A model generated the notes under the pieces. It had not been told where the DNA came from, did no database searches, and saw only the letters and a list, made by a program, of their open reading frames with translations. This document shows positions 6,679 to 9,402 of a stretch of 9,402 nt of DNA, piece by piece; the stretch's first letter is position 1, and the number at the start of each line of letters is the position of its first letter. Source of the stretch: Gammaproteobacteria bacterium (GTDB lineage Bacteria; Pseudomonadota; Gammaproteobacteria; SZUA-229); the NCBI GenBank assembly GCA_023136715.1, contig JAGLQT010000135.1:1-9402 (forward strand), given 5' to 3'. The translations under genes and the position numbers were made by a program.

Positions 6679-9099
6679 ATGAAGGCAAAGTATTCGATTT
6701 TTGGTTCTATTGTGTTGTGCACGTTTTTGGCTGTTGAAGCACAAGCCACCACCCTTGATGATATTGGTTTCACTGACCTCAGCCTTGAGCTGGGTGCTGC
6801 TTTGCCTGATGGCGCCAGCATTGCAGTGACACAGGTGGAAGCACCTAATCCTACTGCATGCATGCCCGATACATCACGTACTGAATTTTCTCACATAACC
6901 TTTATCGATAACACACAAATATCATGTACTGGTATTTCCGCTCATGCGACTGGCGTGGCTAAAATACTCTATAGTTCCCTTATCTCTTCTTCAACAGCTA
7001 TTGGTACCGTTGATTTATTTGAAGCGGTTAACTGGCTTGGCAATGGTTTTTTAAATACAGGGGTGCCGGGTCCAATAACTAACTCCATTGATATTTCCAC
7101 CACACGTCTGGCTAATCATAGTTGGACAGGTAATTTTTTTCCTGATACGAATTGGGCTCCCGAGATTTTGCGCAGAGTTGATTTCCTGGTTGAGGTAGAT
7201 GAATTCATACAGGTCGTAGGGGTTAGCACAAACACTATTGTCAGCGAGACACCTTCCAATAGTTTCAATGCTATTGTGGCAGGGCTTTCAGCCGGAACAG
7301 GTATAACTGGTACTGCGGCACTCGATACGACTTATGTCAGCGCAAGAGCCAAACCCGATATAGTTGCACCCGAAGCAAATGGCAGTTCTTCTGCGCCCCG
7401 AGTTTCATCAGCCGCTGTTTTATTGATGGATTATGCGCATATCAATCCCCTGTTATCCAATGGCAGTACGACCAACAGAAACAGCGATATCATTTACAAC
7501 GCCGAGCGTTCTGAAACCATCAAGGCTTTGTTAATGGCGGGGGCAGATAGAGCCACGGTGGGCAATACGAATGCTGTTGATATCACGGACTATCGTGCAG
7601 TGGGCAAACAGACCAGCAATGGTCTGGATACCCGTTTTGGCGCAGGACAGCTCAATATCTACAACAGCTATCATTTGCTGGCTGCAGGTGAACAGGATAG
7701 TGCAGAAGATGGCGGTTCAACGTTTGCCAATGTAGGCTTTGATTATGATCCTTCTTTTGGTGGAGCCAGTGGCAACGCAACGGCCACTTATAGCTTTACA
7801 ACCAGTGCCATCAGTGGCCATAAATTAAAAGCGGCACTAGTCTGGAATCTCGATGTTTTAACCAAATCTACGGATAACTTCTATGATCTGGATTTACAGC
7901 TAATTGATGTAACCGCTGGTGGTGGAATTGTCGTCAGCTCTACCAGTACCATCGATAACACCGAGAACATTTGGTGGGATTTAGCGAGTAATAATAATTA
8001 CCAGTTGAAGGTGATTCAAGGTAATGGGCAGTCAGCTTTTGAATGGGATTATGCATTAGCCTGGCAGATTGTTGTTCCTGGTGTCACTGTAGTAGAAAGT
8101 GCTGGCTCAACCGCAACTACAGAAGATGGTACAACAGATACCTTCACTGTGGTGCTCGATAGCCCACCAGCCGGTGATGTCACCATTAATCTTGTCAGTT
8201 CAGAACCCAGCGAAGGCACACTCTCTCCTTCAAGTTTAACCTTCACCTCTGCCAACTGGAGTGCATTGCAGACTGTCACCGTCACTGGTGTTAATGATGC
8301 ATTAGATGATGGTGACATCAACTACAACATTAGCTTCAGTGTGAGCAGTGTTGCTGATGCTAACTACAACGGAATGGCAGTAGCCAGTATAGCGGCCAGC
8401 AATACCGATGATGATGCAACCTTCAGTTTTATAGATCAAACAAATGTTGCATTTGATACGTTGTTTACGTCTAACAACGTTGTTATTAGTGGCCTGTTAA
8501 GTTCCATCAATATTTCAATTAACGCTGGTGAATACAGCATTAATGGTGGCGCTTATACATCAACAGCAGGCACTATTAACAATGCTGACGATGTTACCGT
8601 GCGTGTAACTTCATCAGGTATTGGATCAACACCGGTTAATGCAGTATTAACCATCGGTGATGTCAGCGATACGTTTACGGTCACTACAGAGCTAGATACC
8701 GATGGCGACGGTGTCGGAAATAGCATTGACACCGATGATGATAATGATGGCTTAATTGATACGGATGAATTGGTGCTAGGCACTGATCCCCTGTTTATCG
8801 ATACTGACAACGATGGATATACTGATAGTGAAGAAGTCTCAGCGGGCAGCGACCCTTTGAATATTAGCTCCATACCTATTTTTCCCGATGGAGATATAAA
8901 TGATGACGGCTTAATCGATATGGGCGATATTATTCTTGCTCGACAAATAATCATGGGTAATGTTGAGCTGACAAGTACATCTCTGGCTCATGGTGATGTC
9001 GCCCCTCTGGTAAATGGTATCCCCTCACCGGATGGCCTGTTTACACTGGGTGATTTTCTTGTGATACAAAGAAAAATAATGGGCGAAATTACTTTTTAA
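6679..9099 (+). CDS. Secreted divergent subtilisin-like (S8) protein with Calx-beta-like, TSP3 and dockerin-like domains
   Basis: The 806-residue product has a signal peptide (cleavage after AQA, residue 23). An S8-like domain covers about 27-335. His89 lies in HATGVA (for HGTHVAG), Asn185 is at the oxyanion position, and Ser236 is in KPDIVAPEANGSSSAPRVS (for GTSMSAP). Where Asp is expected, after GASIAVTQV, Glu54 stands. No inhibitor propeptide fits before the catalytic domain. A beta-sandwich follows (about 364-466, LVWNLDV to DYALAWQI), then a Calx-beta-like module (468-579) and a second beta module with EYSINGGAYTS (580-670). TSP3-type calcium repeats (671-728) and a dockerin-like pair (738-806) close the protein. 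The only cysteines of the mature chain, Cys61 and Cys83, flank the region before His89 and may form a disulfide. The start gives a clean signal peptide, though the ribosome site is weak. Likely an extracellular or surface-attached calcium-stabilised hydrolase; substrate unknown, and activity is not assured given the altered triad. It interrupts the usual holA-proA junction. Confidence 0.85.
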   Translation: MKAKYSIFGSIVLCTFLAVEAQATTLDDIGFTDLSLELGAALPDGASIAVTQVEAPNPTACMPDTSRTEFSHITFIDNTQISCTGISAHATGVAKILYSSLISSSTAIGTVDLFEAVNWLGNGFLNTGVPGPITNSIDISTTRLANHSWTGNFFPDTNWAPEILRRVDFLVEVDEFIQVVGVSTNTIVSETPSNSFNAIVAGLSAGTGITGTAALDTTYVSARAKPDIVAPEANGSSSAPRVSSAAVLLMDYAHINPLLSNGSTTNRNSDIIYNAERSETIKALLMAGADRATVGNTNAVDITDYRAVGKQTSNGLDTRFGAGQLNIYNSYHLLAAGEQDSAEDGGSTFANVGFDYDPSFGGASGNATATYSFTTSAISGHKLKAALVWNLDVLTKSTDNFYDLDLQLIDVTAGGGIVVSSTSTIDNTENIWWDLASNNNYQLKVIQGNGQSAFEWDYALAWQIVVPGVTVVESAGSTATTEDGTTDTFTVVLDSPPAGDVTINLVSSEPSEGTLSPSSLTFTSANWSALQTVTVTGVNDALDDGDINYNISFSVSSVADANYNGMAVASIAASNTDDDATFSFIDQTNVAFDTLFTSNNVVISGLLSSINISINAGEYSINGGAYTSTAGTINNADDVTVRVTSSGIGSTPVNAVLTIGDVSDTFTVTTELDTDGDGVGNSIDTDDDNDGLIDTDELVLGTDPLFIDTDNDGYTDSEEVSAGSDPLNISSIPIFPDGDINDDGLIDMGDIILARQIIMGNVELTSTSLAHGDVAPLVNGIPSPDGLFTLGDFLVIQRKIMGEITF
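8691..8862 (+). other. Region coding thrombospondin-type-3 calcium-binding repeats
   Basis: Within the secreted protein, residues about 672-728 carry aspartate-rich repeats of the form DxDxDGxxD: DTDGDGVGNSID, DDDNDGLIDTDE and DTDNDGYTDSEE. Each of the last two is followed by a GTDPL or GSDPL turn. This is the bacterial TSP3 pattern, which binds several calcium ions and gives a stiff linker, here between the beta modules and the dockerin-like end. Confidence 0.85.
8890..9096 (+). other. Region coding a C-terminal dockerin-like domain
   Basis: Residues 738-760 (GDINDDGLIDMGD then IILARQIIMG) fit the dockerin F-hand: calcium ligands Asp739, Asn741, Asp743 and Asp750, then a helix ending in Arg-x-x-x-x-Gly. 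Residues 772-802 repeat the pattern (GDVAP...PDGLFTLGD then FLVIQRKIMG) with extra residues inside the loop. In cellulosomes such pairs bind cohesins. In non-cellulosomal proteobacteria they occur at the ends of secreted proteins with mostly unknown partners. No cohesin is encoded in this window. Confidence 0.75.
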
Positions 9100-9207
9100 A
9101 AAATACAATGAGTGCATATACAAATAAAGCAATGAGCCTGTTGTTATTGTTTGTTGTTTAAGGTCGTCAAAGTGTGCTGCACTAATCCCTCTAGATGAAC
9201 GCCTGAT

Positions 9208-9217
9208 CCAAATTTGG
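9208..9217. repeat. Short perfect palindrome CCAAATTTGG
   Basis: A 10-bp self-complementary sequence in the spacer before proA, about 50 bases upstream of the likely -10 box. It could be a regulator site, but a palindrome of this length also arises by chance; no function can be assigned from sequence alone. Confidence 0.3.
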
Positions 9218-9245
9218 CATATCTGTTTGTCCAAAGGATAATCAC

Positions 9246-9274
9246 TTACCCGTACTGCCTGTATTCGATATAAT
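9246..9274 (+). promoter_or_regulatory. Probable sigma-70 promoter of proA
   Basis: A perfect TATAAT lies at 9269-9274. With a 17-base spacer the -35 position is TTACCC (9246-9251), matching the TTGACA consensus at only three of six positions. Transcription would begin near 9281, leaving a leader of about 57 bases that contains the inverted repeat at 9286-9309. The -10 box is convincing; the weak -35 suggests help from an activator or modest strength. Confidence 0.6.
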
Positions 9275-9285
9275 GCCGGTTCATA

Positions 9286-9309
9286 GGTTACTGGATGTGT
9301 CCAGTAACC
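9286..9309. repeat. Perfect 10-bp inverted repeat at the proA transcript start
   Basis: GGTTACTGGA (9286-9295) and TCCAGTAACC (9300-9309) are exact reverse complements around the loop TGTG. In RNA they would form a 10-bp, 4-base-loop hairpin almost at the 5' end of the proA message. In DNA they form a dyad at about +6 to +29, a common place for a repressor operator. No T-run follows, so it is not an intrinsic terminator. A further CCGGTT at 9276-9281 can pair with AACCGG at 9306-9311, overlapping the right arm, so an alternative fold is possible. The repeat is certain; its role is not. Confidence 0.85.
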
Positions 9310-9337
9310 GGTAAATGCAACCGTATTCAGGGTAATC

Positions 9338-9402
9338 ATGAGTAATCAATCCGAATCTATTGATGTAAAAAAATATATGCAGCAACTCGGACAGCGTGTA
9401 CG
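9338..9402 (+). CDS. proA: Gamma-glutamyl phosphate reductase, N-terminal fragment (3' end outside window)
   Basis: An ATG at 9338 follows a good ribosome site (CAGGG, 9328-9332, five bases before the start) and opens a frame to the right edge. The visible 21 residues, including DVKKYMQQLGQRV, resemble the N-terminal helix of ProA from gammaproteobacteria (for example the DYMTRLGRAAREAS type in Pseudomonas). ProA reduces gamma-glutamyl phosphate to glutamate semialdehyde, the second step of proline synthesis. Position supports the call: proA often follows holA and precedes nadD in this group. Only a short piece is visible, so the assignment rests on limited similarity plus context. Confidence 0.7.
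   Translation, partial: MSNQSESIDVKKYMQQLGQRV

Noticed and set aside
8067..9096. Repetitive C-terminal modules as a possible RTX toxin or haemagglutinin-type adhesin
   Set aside because: There are no GGxGxDxUx nonapeptide repeats; the calcium motifs follow the TSP3 and dockerin patterns instead.
9030..9099. PEP-CTERM-like sorting signal at the end of the secreted protein
   Set aside because: The chain ends in the second dockerin-like helix (QRKIMGEITF), with no PEP motif, membrane segment or basic tail.
9108..9161. 17-codon plus-strand frame ending in a hydrophobic run (MSLLLLFVV) right after the secreted protein gene
   Set aside because: It resembled a detached membrane anchor, but it has no ribosome site, is in another frame than the upstream gene, and is too short to support.
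9286..9309. Inverted repeat read as a terminator for the secreted protein gene or as a mobile-element end
   Set aside because: There is no T-run on either side in the needed position, it lies after a good -10 box, and no target duplication or transposase gene is present.
9025..9339. Minus-strand open frame of 104 codons across the proA leader
   Set aside because: It overlaps the end of the secreted protein gene, the likely proA promoter and the inverted repeat. Its product resembles nothing known to me.

Overview
The window looks like a chromosomal segment from a free-living gammaproteobacterium. Core genes come in the order corC (3' end), lnt, ybeL (opposite strand), leuS, lptE, holA and proA (5' end). 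corC-lnt is a pair known from Escherichia coli and its relatives. ybeL divergent from leuS, followed by lptE and holA, is also a familiar gammaproteobacterial arrangement. The proteins resemble gammaproteobacterial families at clearly recognisable but moderate similarity, and base composition is intermediate, so I do not name a genus.

Left part (1-2364): the C-terminal part of CorC is followed after 17 bases by apolipoprotein N-acyltransferase (Lnt), probably in one operon. Lnt converges on a YbeL-type zinc-ribbon protein, and the two stop codons share the palindrome TTAA. A 146-base divergent spacer then leads to leuS.

Middle (2511-6534): leuS, lptE and holA form a tight cluster, with an ATGA stop/start overlap and then a 17-base gap. 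Functionally it joins translation (leucyl-tRNA synthetase), outer-membrane LPS assembly (LptE) and replication (clamp-loader delta subunit). LptE is a lipoprotein, so Lnt encoded in the same window would add its third acyl chain.

Right part (6535-9402): between holA and proA lies the one accessory gene, an 806-residue secreted mosaic protein. It has a signal peptide, a divergent subtilisin-like (S8) domain without an apparent propeptide and with Glu where the catalytic Asp is expected, a C-terminal beta-sandwich of the protease, a Calx-beta-like module, a second beta module, thrombospondin-type-3 calcium repeats and a terminal dockerin-like pair. It is the most interesting object here. proA then starts under its own likely promoter, with a perfect 10-bp inverted repeat at the expected transcript start. 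No RNA genes, CRISPR arrays, transposases or phage genes were seen.
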